A stretch of 64,000 bases of DNA from Taxawa tesnikishii (nom. ined.) (taxonomy: Eukaryota; Ascomycota; Dothideomycetes; Dothideales): contig JAPDRO010000013.1 in NCBI GenBank assembly GCA_030247885.1, forward strand, positions 434,001 through 498,000, read 5' to 3'. This document shows, piece after piece, positions 36,871-46,835 of the stretch. The translations under genes and the position numbers were made by a program. The first letter of the stretch is position 1; each line of letters begins with the position of its first letter. The notes under the pieces were generated by a model. It was given only the letters and a program-made list of their open reading frames with translations, was not told the origin of the DNA and did no database searches.

Positions 36871-39401
36871 CAACACTCAATTTCCTGTGTAGCAGCGACT
36901 GGGCTGGACTGCAGTGTGCTTGAGCTGTGATCGCAAGGTGGCAATATCAAGTTGTTCGTGTGGGTAGACGCGACCGGAACGCGACGCGCTACGTCACTTC
37001 ACATGACCCGGTAGCCTGCATCCTTTGGGACTTGCCTGCTCTTCTCCGATGGCAGCCATCCGGATAATCCTCTTCTCTACTTGTTACACTAGCGCAAATA
37101 GGCGCTTCTTTTGCTGAAGACCCGGACAACAGCGACATCCATGAGACGATGAAGATGTTTCTTGTTTGTCCTAGCTCTGGGCACGTTCCGAGCCAGCATT
37201 CACTGGGAAGACTGTAGAACAACTACACGTAGTATATACATGTATATAGGCTCAAAATGATCGCACCAACCGTGCCAATCATTACCATGTTGATCTGTTT
37301 ACTGTACAAATATCCGAGGCTTACGATAGCGGCAAAATTTCGATCATGAGTTACTTTTGGATTTGCCGTGTAATGCTCTTACTGTTCGAAACACCGTTCG
37401 CAATGTCTTCTTCAGCCCGCAAAAAACCGTTCAAAACTGGCCCAGATGTGAGAAGCGGGGTGGGGATGTGGACGTTGCAGCATCCCTGACGCACGTGCAA
37501 ACCTCGCCCATGTCAGTTCACGAAAAGCAATGCGGCGGAGATCGACTACGCCGCCCAAATCGGTGCCAAGCAGGGCATGTCAGGTGGACATCAACTGCAA
37601 ACATAGCCATGAGTCCAGAGTGGATGCGTGCAGAGCAGCATGAGCTATCGAAGCGGGCGGGGCTCCGAGCCATGGAGGAGGAGGAGAACAGGTCTCTTCC
37701 GGCAATGAAGCTGATACTTGGCGGCACATCATCGGTATGGATTGCCTGTTCCCGTCACGTCGGCGCCATAAAGCTCGGACGTCAACTGATGGCTTCAGTG
37801 CAAGGCGTCAAGCATAGCCATGTAGGCAGTCGAAACGAGTCGCGAGCCCTGAACAAAAAGGTACGTGCAGTGCATGCAATGGAGCGTGGCTGCAGTCAGC
37901 ATGGCTGTCCCAGTCTCCACAGGAGTGGGTCCTTATGTGGAAGGCATTCGGAATCCATCTCCGTAAATCCTCCGGCAGAGCTTGATAAGAGAGTACAAGC
38001 ATGGAAGACGCCAAGTGCATGTTGTTTACCTATGAGGCCGTCGAAACGAGCTTCGATGGACAAGTGTAAGGCCGCATGGGAGTTTCGGATATCCATGGGG
38101 ATCCATCTTACTCATGCTACAAACGCGTATCCTTCCAGACGACCGGCGAATTGGCGTGTAGGAGCCAGACAGATGGACTCGTAACGTCGCTTTGGGGTCT
38201 AAAACCCAATCCAGCAGATGCAACAATACATGGATATGCGAGCCAATCGAATGGGTGAAGCACGTGTCTGATCAACACAGCCATTCTCATAGAGGTTGCG
38301 CAACATGTGGGACGTGTCAACTACTGAGAAGCTGGAGAGGCTGGAGAGGCTGCATGTTGTGAGCATGCACTTAAGTCAGTTAGATGCTCAGATACTGCAA
38401 GGCGAGGCCTGTGGGCGCGGAGCACCGGTCCCCGACGTGAAACTCGTCAAACTGCAACCGTGCAACAACTTTTAGTCACACCGCCCAATGTAGAGTTCCA
38501 TCTAGACAGTTATCAAGGGTAGAGCAAATGTCAAAGCGTAGAAGGCTTTATTTTGCTACTTGAGCGTACGGTATGAGTCTCTTGCTCTCTTCGAGCTCGA
38601 ACGATCTGCCGGCGTCAGTTCCGCAGATGCCAAGACGGCTCTGCAGAGTCTGAGCTCCCTTACCCTACGCGTCATACTTGCATCTTAATTCCCGCAGCAG
38701 TCTTGCTGGCATGCTCCATCACGCTAAAGACACATGTGCTGCTATAACTACTGCTGTAACTACTGCTGTAACTACTGCTGTAACTACTCAAAGTATACAC
38801 GGCTTGTTGTGGATGCTGTTCTTCGTAACATGCGGCTCGATTGCTGTGCTAAATGCAGACACAGCAACTCGGAGATGTCTCCTTTCAATCGTAGATCGAC
38901 ACCACCGATCCAAACCCGAATGCTGAGAAGGCAGGAGACTGCAATAGTGCGATCGTGGATCGGGTTAAGCGGTTAGCTTAACGGTTGTGTCAGCGGCTAC
39001 GCGCTCTTTCGTCGTGTGCTTGCCTTTTCCCCTTCGTGGTTGATTGGCGCCATTCGGCGAATGATTACGGGCGACTAGCGGATGCTACTCCGATCTCCCA
39101 GTCTTAGTCTGAGCCGCTGCAGCCAAAGCCCCCGGACAGGAGCAAGCACTAAAAGAAAAGACTTCGGACCTCAAACTCCGCCTACGCGGCTGCGACACTG
39201 CTCTTAAGCGTCACTGTTGGAAAGCGGGCAACATTCTTAAGTCCCCTCGCTTTCCCTCTCGCCTCCGGCTCATCACTGCCCTACTGCCCCTGCGCGCTTG
39301 TGTGTGAGGAAAGGGTATCGTTCAGTGCTTCGACACCCTGGAAGGCTTCACCATATAAACACACAACAGCGCTCGCGTGAGAAAACACGAACGCAAATCC
39401 C
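36871..39401. other. Long intergenic region
   Basis: About 2.5 kb between MLH1 and the Zn2Cys6 gene, which lie head to head. A long open frame (37357-38184, plus) begins without ATG and has no recognisable domain or family-like composition; I left it out. The only clear structure is the 12-bp tandem repeat at 38737-38788. Confidence 0.5.
38737..38788. repeat. 12-bp tandem repeat, about four copies
   Basis: Unit CTGCTGTAACTA, nearly perfect; the first copy reads CTGCTATAACTA. It lies about 600 bp upstream of the Zn2Cys6 gene. Confidence 0.85.
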
Positions 39402-40467
39402 ATGTCTTACTCCTCGGCTTCGTCGGCAATGGGCAGCCAGAAGCGATATTCCCCGGACTCCGACGACTCTCCGCCAGAAGCCGAGAGTAAGAGAGCGAAA
39501 CGCAGTCAGGTCACTGTTGCGTGCGATGAGTGCAGAAGACGCAAATCAAAAGTAGGTTGTTTTCCACGTCAGCTTTGGCTGTGCTGTCGAAGCACAATTG
39601 CATCACAAGACGAGTATATCTAAAGGCTACTGCCTTGGAACACCTTGAGCGAGTCACTGACGTTGCCTTGCTGAACAGTGCGATGGTACACGCCCTACCT
39701 GCCACTCATGCGCAAACCGAGGGCGTCCCTGCGTCTACGAAACAAACCCGGATCTCACCAGGATGGGCGCGCTCAAGCAGCAACTCCAGACTCTCACCCA
39801 GGAAAACCGTGAGCTACAGGATATCTTTGAATTCCTGCGAAGTCGGCCCATGGGCGAGGTGCAGGTGCTTGTGAGTTGCATACGATCTGGAGCTACGAAG
39901 ACCAACATCTTGGAACGTCTTCCACCAAATGTGAGGACTGCCGTCTCCCAGGAAGGCGACTTCACGAGAAGACGAGATAGTGTCTCTTCTTCTAAAGGAA
40001 CGTCGTCATCTGGAACCGCTGATGGTATCATGTCCCGGGCCTCGTCTTCCGAAAGCGTTCCTCAACATACGGCGGCTACCTTGCTCAACATGGCGAACCA
40101 GAGCCATCAACCCCACTCTCAACCCAGCAACCCAGTGCAAATCGGACGCGCGAACGTATGGACATTTACAACATGCTATCAGCCCCGGATCAGCCTGTCG
40201 ATCACCCCCGCGGCGGTTCTCGAGTGTACGGATGGCGCGAGAGCGGTCCGTCTTGAGAGAACCGAACAAATCCCCATGTTTGTGACTATGACTATGACTA
40301 TAAATAAATGTACGACCATGCGCATTTATTGCGCCTGGAGGATTATGGTAAGTAGTTGCTCGCCGTGTCAAATGTCGGAGTACAGACACTCACCAAGGCG
40401 CTTGCAGAGATTCTATGTTCCTCATTATCCGACCGGGATATCGATATGCTGTCTGATGGAGGCATGA
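39402..40467 (+). CDS. Zn2Cys6 transcription factor; C-terminal part unresolved
   Basis: Exon 39402-39551, a 127-bp intron (39552-39678), then 39679 on. The join gives the zinc cluster CDECRRRKSKCDGTRPTCHS followed by CANRGRPC, six cysteines with normal spacing, then a coiled-coil dimerisation stretch (LKQQLQTLTQENRELQDIFE). Ser-rich sequence follows to about 40140. The open frame runs to 40467, but beyond 40150 its content stops looking like protein. Another frame (RERMDIYNMLSAPDQPVDHP, from about 40148) looks better, with later stops, and a frame ending LQTRDL at 40571 may be a third piece after an intron at about 40348. So the gene may be truncated, decayed, or carry homopolymer errors like its neighbours. 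A typical fungal TF domain is not visible. Confidence 0.75.
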
Positions 40468-40730
40468 TTTCGACTACGATGAAGACCGATTTGCTTTATG
40501 ACAAGCAAGCATCCCTAGGAGGCCTCCGTTGTGTTGGAGGTATTCTGGGGTTGCAGACGAGAGACCTGTAGCTGTGATGACGAGCGGCTGATTGTTGTAA
40601 CTAAGGTAGATGACGGGGTCAGATGTTTGGAGTTGTGGTGTTGTAAAGGTGGAATGTGCATGATATCCGCATATGGCGTTCGATGCTTAGAGCTGCATCC
40701 CGGTTGATATGGCTTGACGGCGTTGGTAGT

Positions 40731-41447
40731 TTATTCTCTGATCGTAACAGTGATTGTGGGGCTCAGATGACCATCGTCCGGAATCTCAATTCTCTGAAGA
40801 ACTTCCTTCGTCTTTGTCCACGGTGTCTTGAAGCGCTCGGAGTTGATTTTGCACATCCAAAGCTGCGTAATCTTCTCGTCGTGCCGCTCGTTCCAGTCAG
40901 CCACCTGTTTCACCAAGTCTCTCATGGCGGTGTTAGTGTTCTGCAGGATGATGGCGGGAGAGTCTGAATTGCGGCCAAAGTTGCGGCTGGTGAAGAGGCA
41001 ACCGACGAAGTGTTTGCGACCGTTCTCTGTCGTATCTAGGGGAGAAACAAGTTGCGCAGTGCCGGGTAGACTCTTCTGACCAGTTTTGACGCAGTAGGAA
41101 TTGTGAATTCTGTAGGCATTCGGATAGAGCTTTGCAAAGGCTGCAGCGATTCCTGCGCCCCAGTGACCTTTACAATTACAGGCGTGGATCAAAACTGTAT
41201 TATCGGGAGCGGAAAACAGGTCGCCGATTACTTCTTGAAGACACAAAAGCCGCTGTTCTGGCTTCGCGTCTGACATTGCTGGTGGACTGATATGCCCAGT
41301 TGTCGAGGATGTGATGGTGTTGTTAGCTTTGCCGTTGTTGTCCAAGGTGGTTTTCTGCTGTCGCTTGCTTGACTGAAAGTGTTCGCCAGCCCTCACATCC
41401 GCTGACTTGCGCTTCAGCATCTTCTCGATACTTAACTGTTGGCTCAT
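40731..41447 (-). CDS. POA1: ADP-ribose 1''-phosphate phosphatase (macrodomain protein)
   Basis: Removes phosphate from ADP-ribose 1''-phosphate, a tRNA-splicing by-product. Single exon, 238 residues. A lysine/serine-rich head of about 60 residues leads to the macrodomain: VIGDLFSAPDNTVLIHACNC, then KGHWGAGIAAAFAKLYPNAY, YCVKTGQKSLPGTAQLVSP, and FVGCLFTSRNFGRNSDSP. The N-C-K-G-x-W-G-x-G-I-A-x-x-F stretch is the ADP-ribose-binding signature of the POA1 branch. It is divergent from RIP1, with 225 bp between start codons. Confidence 0.9.
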   Translation of the reverse strand: MSQQLSIEKMLKRKSADVRAGEHFQSSKRQQKTTLDNNGKANNTITSSTTGHISPPAMSDAKPEQRLLCLQEVIGDLFSAPDNTVLIHACNCKGHWGAGIAAAFAKLYPNAYRIHNSYCVKTGQKSLPGTAQLVSPLDTTENGRKHFVGCLFTSRNFGRNSDSPAIILQNTNTAMRDLVKQVADWNERHDEKITQLWMCKINSERFKTPWTKTKEVLQRIEIPDDGHLSPTITVTIRE

Positions 41448-41672
41448 GGTTCCGTTTGCGGCGTCGGACTCGTAATGAGCATTCGCAGTGTTGTATTAGT
41501 TTGTATGATTAAGGTCAAGCCAATTAGATCCGAGCTGTTTGTTGGTCAATGCCAAGAAGAAACTTTCTTACTAAGCGAATCCAGTTGCCCTCCTGCAAGA
41601 TTCATTGTATCAACGACATACTGTAGCTACAGCCCTTCGCCATCGTCGTCTACCCCTTCCACCTCGCCCATA
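41448..41672. promoter_or_regulatory. Shared divergent promoter region of POA1 and RIP1
   Basis: 225 bp between start codons. Must supply both promoters and 5' UTRs; no motif assigned. Confidence 0.5.
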
Positions 41673-42532
41673 ATGTCTCTCCTCTCTACCTCGGCCGCGT
41701 CCATCGTCCGGCAGGGCGCTCGCCAGCCATTGCCTCTTCTGCGCTCCTCCACCACCGCCATTCAGAAGCGCAACAGGGCCGATGCGGCGACACAAGCAAC
41801 CACAGCCGCAAAGTACACCAGCCCATTCCGCGGCACCAGCGACCACAAGGACACGACCGTGATCCCAAGCTTCAAGAAGTACAGGAACAGCGGTGGCGAG
41901 ACGCAGAACAAGGTCTTCCAGTACTTCATGGTCGGGACCTTCGGTGCTGTTTCTGCGCTCGGTGCAAAGGCTACTGTCCAGGGTACGCCCATATACAAGA
42001 TACCACGATTGCTGCTTCAGAACGTAGCTGATATACATGGCTAGACTTCCTGGTCAACATGTCCGCATCCGCCGATGTCTTGGCCCAGGCTAAGGTTGAG
42101 ATTGACCTCGCCTCTATCCCAGAGGGCAAGAACGTCATCATCAAGTGGAGAGGAAAGCCAGTCTTTATCCGACACCGTACCGCAGATGAGATCCAGGAGG
42201 CCGAGGACACCAAGTGGGAGTCCCTTCGGGATCCCCAGCCAGACTCTGACCGTGTCAAGAAGCCTGAGTGGCTTATCATGCTGGGTAAGGCGACATGATT
42301 CGGACATTCGGAGCCGTACAATGGTCAGTTGCTGATTTTTGGGCTTATAGGTGTCTGCACACACTTGGGTTGTGTGCCGATTGGCGAGGCTGGCGACTTC
42401 GGCGGCTGGTTCTGCCCCTGCCACGGTTCCCACTATGATATCTCCGGACGCATCAGGAAAGGACCTGCACCCCTGAACCTGGAGGTTCCACAATATGAGT
42501 TCCCTACCGAGGAGTCTCTTGTCATTGGTTAA
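41673..42532 (+). CDS. RIP1: Rieske iron-sulfur protein of mitochondrial complex III
   Basis: The 2Fe-2S subunit of the cytochrome bc1 complex, oxidising ubiquinol. Exons 41673-41982, 42045-42284 and 42351-42532; 243 residues. A mitochondrial presequence ([20 protein letters not shown]) is followed by [17 protein letters not shown] and a membrane span near [20 protein letters not shown]. After the hinge ([20 protein letters not shown]), the cluster ligands lie in CTHLGC (186-191) and CPCHGSHYD (205-213), with the disulfide Cys in both. It ends [14 protein letters not shown], slightly extended. All joins are in phase. Confidence 0.97.
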
Positions 42533-44048
42533 AGAGCGTGCTACAGAAGACTTGGGGAACGGAAAAGATACTTGGCCAATATGACGCAAAACATTCTAGG
42601 CGTTGCGCTGACCGGGCGGAGGAGGAGCTGGATGTGTTGCTCCTGTGTACAGTTACTGCTGCCGTATCCATTTAGCATGATGTACAAAACCATCCTAATT
42701 GCGGCTGGCCTAAGAGTTTCGTTTGTAACGCAGGGATTAAACGCAAGAGGATCCGCTTCTCATACAGGTGACAGATGTTGTCCGCTCTCCTACTTGAGCT
42801 GACCAGCACTTCAATCCACCCGACTTTCGGTAACACGTACGGCGCGTTGTATAACAGCAAGACCAACACTTTACCCACCAACCAAACCGGGCATTGCATT
42901 TTCGACCAACCCGTATCATCTGTCACAGTACCATCTCAGGTTGCCTACCGAAAAGGCAACACTGACTGCATCATCCTCCGGCCGTTCACGGCCCAATGGT
43001 TCACAGGGATGAAAGCCTCAACCAGATGGCTGTCATGACGTTGGTGCCCAAGACGATGTATATGCGGACTATTGCCTCACAACAATAGTCAGATACCGTG
43101 CTCCTTCCGCAAGCCATGTTCAGCTCCTCAAGTCGCAACGGTTACAAAACAAGACAAAAGAAGCTTCGGGACCATCCCTCCGAGCTACGGTACTAGAGCA
43201 TGCGATGACTAGCCAAAACGTGCTCACGTCATTGCCGCAACAAAGTGGCAATGATATGAGCAAGCTCCGAAACGATTGATCGAACCTCCGCCCTGTCACT
43301 TTCAAGATGAGAACCACTGGACCGCTTCAGGTTATTATCGTGACTACACACTTGTCGGGCTGATGTACTTTGTTGCGGACTGCGTGCATCTAGGAATGCA
43401 ATTGCGCATGTTATGCCTCACTCTACAGGGCCGGCTGGCTGTTTTGATATCACGCATCAACTCATCCCTGTTCCGATGACGCTTCACTCGTTTGACAGAG
43501 GCCTTACTTGGTTTAGTAAGTTTACTGTTCGCCGGACCTCGGAACACCGCGCGCATTGCTAACTCCCCACTACCGCTCTGGGTGCAGTGCTTTGCGGTAT
43601 CCTGTGATCGCTCTCGGAAGCGGACAGAACCCTTCGTCTTCGAGTTCCACGATTGTCCTTGCAGTCTGAAAATCTGCTTTGAACCATCTCTTGCAAGCCT
43701 CTCAACCACTCAATGGGGCCGTACTTTCATGGTAAAAATCTTGTAAGCTGTTGTGTGCGGGCCAACATAAGCCGGGAAAGAGATGTAGTGTTCGACCACT
43801 GTCAATTCCATGTCCTTCTTCTTTATTGTTGCTTTCCTCACACGCCATCTTTCTCGCCTCCTGGCCATTTAGTTGGAGAAACAGTAGACTGAGTACGAAC
43901 ATTCGCCCAGAAGGGTTGCGGCTGGCTCTCTGAATGGTCTTTTGAAGCAGACTGCTCGTCTTTGACGGTGTGGGTTCTATATGAACAAGCGCAGACTAAC
44001 GATGTCTATTGCGGACGCTCAACGCAAAGGCACTTCTCGAACGCGCCA
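42533..44048. other. Intergenic region
   Basis: About 1.5 kb between the converging RIP1 and nitroreductase genes. Open frames here are short and not recognised. No repeat or RNA gene seen. Confidence 0.5.
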
Positions 44049-44766
44049 TCAAGCCCCAAACACCTTAACTCTGCTCTCCAAATCCGCAAACGTCTTCTCC
44101 ACGCCGCCCCTTGGCGGGCCATCCGGAGTGCCAAAGACCAACTGCGCCTTACAAACCCAACCCAACGGCAGTCCGAATTCCTGGATCCAGTGCTCCTGCA
44201 TGCCCGCCGGCGTGGTCTGGTAGTGCTGCAGGTTGCAACCGAGACCTTCGGAACAGAGAGCAGTCCAGGCGACGAATTGGTTCATGCCTTGAGAGTGGTC
44301 GCTCCATTCGGGGAAGGTCTTGACCAGATTTTGCAGGCGGGGAGGCAGACTGAGAGACGCGTTGGGGTCTTCGAAGAAGAGAACCTGGGATGGGGGATTA
44401 GGTTGTGTCGAGAGGATGCAATAACGGAGTGAGTGTGGGAGGGAAGAGGAACTGGAGGCAGGAGGGATGACTTACAGTGCCATAAGATGCTCTGTATGCT
44501 TTGAGGTTTGGCTCGAGGAATTGGAAGATTTCAGGTGGCGTGGCTTTCTTGTTTTGGTCGTAGGTCATGCCCCAGAGCTTGTCGTGCTCGCCGTGCAATA
44601 GGATAACAGCACGGCTAGATTGCACGTGGAAAGGGCTGGGGGCATGCTTGATCGCATGTTGGATGATCTCGACGATCCGTGAGTCCGGGATTGGAGATTC
44701 TTTCTTCAAGGTCACGGTTGAGCGGCGAGTGGCTGTTGCTTCGAGGAAGTTGTGCTTGGAGGCCAT
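44049..44766 (-). CDS. Nitroreductase family protein, Frm2/Hbn1 type
   Basis: FMN-dependent reductase fold. Exons 44766-44476 and 44384-44049; 208 residues. Motifs of the fungal Frm2/Hbn1 branch: TRRSTVTLKKESPIPDSRI, IIQHAIKHAPSPFHVQSSRA, VVL-type strand, WGMTYDQ, YGTVLFFEDP across the splice, HSQGMNQFVAWTALCSEGLG and NLQHYQ. Yeast relatives affect lipid signalling and oxidative stress; the physiological substrate is unknown. The intron is 91 bp; it splices in phase 0. Confidence 0.9.
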
Positions 44767-46184
44767 TGTGTGGGACCGGCGGCTGTGTGAATTTTGGGGA
44801 GAGATGGTTGGGGTCGGGATCGTGTTTCAAGTATCTGCAAGTGTTGTGAATGCAGGAGCTGCTTGAACGAAGAACGGAATGAGAGACAGGAAAGCCATGT
44901 TACATAAACACCTGTCCACAGAGTATCACAACTCATCGGCGAGTCGGTATAGCGGCGCAAGTGAGCTGCGACGGCACAAGGAAGCCAACATCGGAGGATC
45001 TGCACGCCGGCCAACCCGCTGGGGCTTCACCTGGAACTTAGTTTCCGAGCACGACTGCCTTGCTACGACTATTCCGTGCACTGTGCAGGCTGATATAGAG
45101 CACTGTCCAACGGGAGAATTTGGCGCCGATGGCGATGCTGGCAACCAACATGTTGTTGTACATAGGTCAAGCTTCTTCCCAGAAAGGTGGAAGCCAATGC
45201 GAGCTTTGCCCGTCTCCACGAATGCCTAAACATAGGATCGAGCCAAGCAAACCAAGCTGTTTGTCGATGGAGGGCCTTGTGCACCGTGTGTTTTCCGATG
45301 CTGCCCCTGTAGATGAGTGTTTGGTGCGTGATAAACAGCCAGACAAATAAGAGCTAACCGAAAGCAGGCTGACGAGCTCGAAGCATCCTTGCCTTGCTTA
45401 CCAAGGGATCAATTTGCGGGCGTCTATCACATCGCCTTGGTGCTCAGTATGTCACGAGAGTGTGTACATATGCTAGTGTGGAAGAAAAGGTTTAGCTAAC
45501 ATTTTGTTCATACGTGATACAAGGCTTGGTTGACTGAACAGTAGCGATAGTCATGGCAGGACAGCTCCGATCACGCTAGCCCTCACCGCCCACAGTAGTG
45601 TGACTCTGTAAGAGACGTGTAGAGCCCTTCCATCCTGCCTCGTGTCCTCCATGGCGCACAGAACGTTCCACCGGAGCTTGTGACTGCGAGCTCCGCCGCC
45701 GCCGTAAGCTTTCGCCCGCCCACGTGGCGGCTCCGTTGACTGCTACCGGCTGACAAGCTGGCGTTCACAGGCGGTTCAGTTCGTTAATGTGTAGCAGCGG
45801 TCACTGGCAAAAGGCGCCGTGGCCATGCGTGTCGCTCGTAGACCTTTATTGCCCGAGTGGAAAGGCCGTGCGAAAGGTTGGCGTCTAGCGCGATGCCGCA
45901 TGAAGTAGATGGCCGCCCTTCCGTGGCAGCTCCTCCGGAGTGAGCGGGGTGATGATGATGGTGATGATGATGATGATGATGATGAGAGGAAGTTATTTGG
46001 ATGGAGTATCCAATTGAGAGGTTGGCATCATCTGGTATCCCGTGATAGAGCGCGCACGTTCGCAATGCAGCCCGCATGCGAGGTTTCGCCACAAACGAAT
46101 TGCTCGCTTCTCGCGTAGTTTGGGGAAAGATTGGATGCATCTCTCCAGTTCATCTACCTTTCCGAATCACGTGCAGACTGACGA
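44767..46184. other. Intergenic region with a GAT/ATC microsatellite
   Basis: About 1.4 kb. A minus-strand open frame (45784-46140) contains a run of His codons, but only because it reads through the (GAT)n tract, so I do not call it. No other gene is visible. Confidence 0.5.
45950..45985. repeat. (GAT)n microsatellite
   Basis: About 11 GAT units with one GGT interruption. Confidence 0.9.
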
Positions 46185-46628
46185 CTACAACTTCGTTGCT
46201 GGCCCGGTCAGCACCTTCCTGTGATCGAGGACGTATCCTGCAGCCGCTGGATTCAAAGCTTCTACGGATCCAAATGGCAATGGAAATGGGGGTTTGCGCA
46301 AGTTCCCCGTGAAGAATACTGGGTGCATTAGAGCTGCGTTGTACGTAGGTCCAGTTGACTGGGCAGCAGCGGCCCTTACAGAGGCTGATGCCTGATTTGG
46401 TGCCATGTAGGGAGGCATGGCTTCGATCTGGTTCTGAGGCCTCTCCGTGCTGTTCTGGGGCGGTTGAACGTTCGCCTCGGCGTGGCGCTGCAAGCTCCTG
46501 GTTTGCTGATATGAAGGGTGTTGCGGCTGCTGGGGTGGCGGATGCTACAGGGAATCAACTACGGTAATTAACCTGCGCGCCACATAAGGACACACCTTTG
46601 GTCTCGAGGATTGCAAGGCCGGAAACAT
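46185..46628 (-). CDS. Small Pro/Gln-rich hypothetical protein, 130 residues
   Basis: Exons 46628-46596 (MFPALQSSRPK) and 46544-46185, joined in phase 0 across a 51-bp GTGTGT...TGTAG intron. The second exon begins HPPPQQPQHPSYQQTRSLQR and continues with Asn/Gln/Pro-rich sequence, then MPPYMAPNQASASVRAAAAQ, TYNAALMHPVFFTGNLRKPP and an end VLTGPATKL. The tail FPLPFGSVEALNPAAAGYVL looks structured. The first exon is only 11 codons and was found by splice logic. No family recognised; no signal peptide or membrane span. It is divergent from the ABC gene, 207 bp away. Confidence 0.65.
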
Positions 46629-46835
46629 GATACTAAGGCTTTTTGCTTGTGAAGGCGGAGAAAGAGGTGGCAGATGGCGTTTGTGTATGGTGTGGTGTAT
46701 ACCTGGCTGGGGAGGAGAGGAGAGGAGAGGAGTCGGACATGTTCGCAAAATGCGGGGATGTCACTGTCACTGTCACACCTCGGTTGTCTTTCATCCGCCC
46801 GAGTCACTTCCACATGCTTGCACAGTCACACGAGC

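Noticed and set aside
37357-38184. Long plus-strand open frame (about 275 codons) between MLH1 and the Zn2Cys6 gene
   Set aside because: No ATG at its start, no recognisable domain, odd composition with many repeats of short words; no splice-supported model. Probably chance.
45784-46140. Minus-strand frame with a run of twelve His codons
   Set aside because: The run only reflects the (GAT)n microsatellite; the rest has no protein-like pattern.
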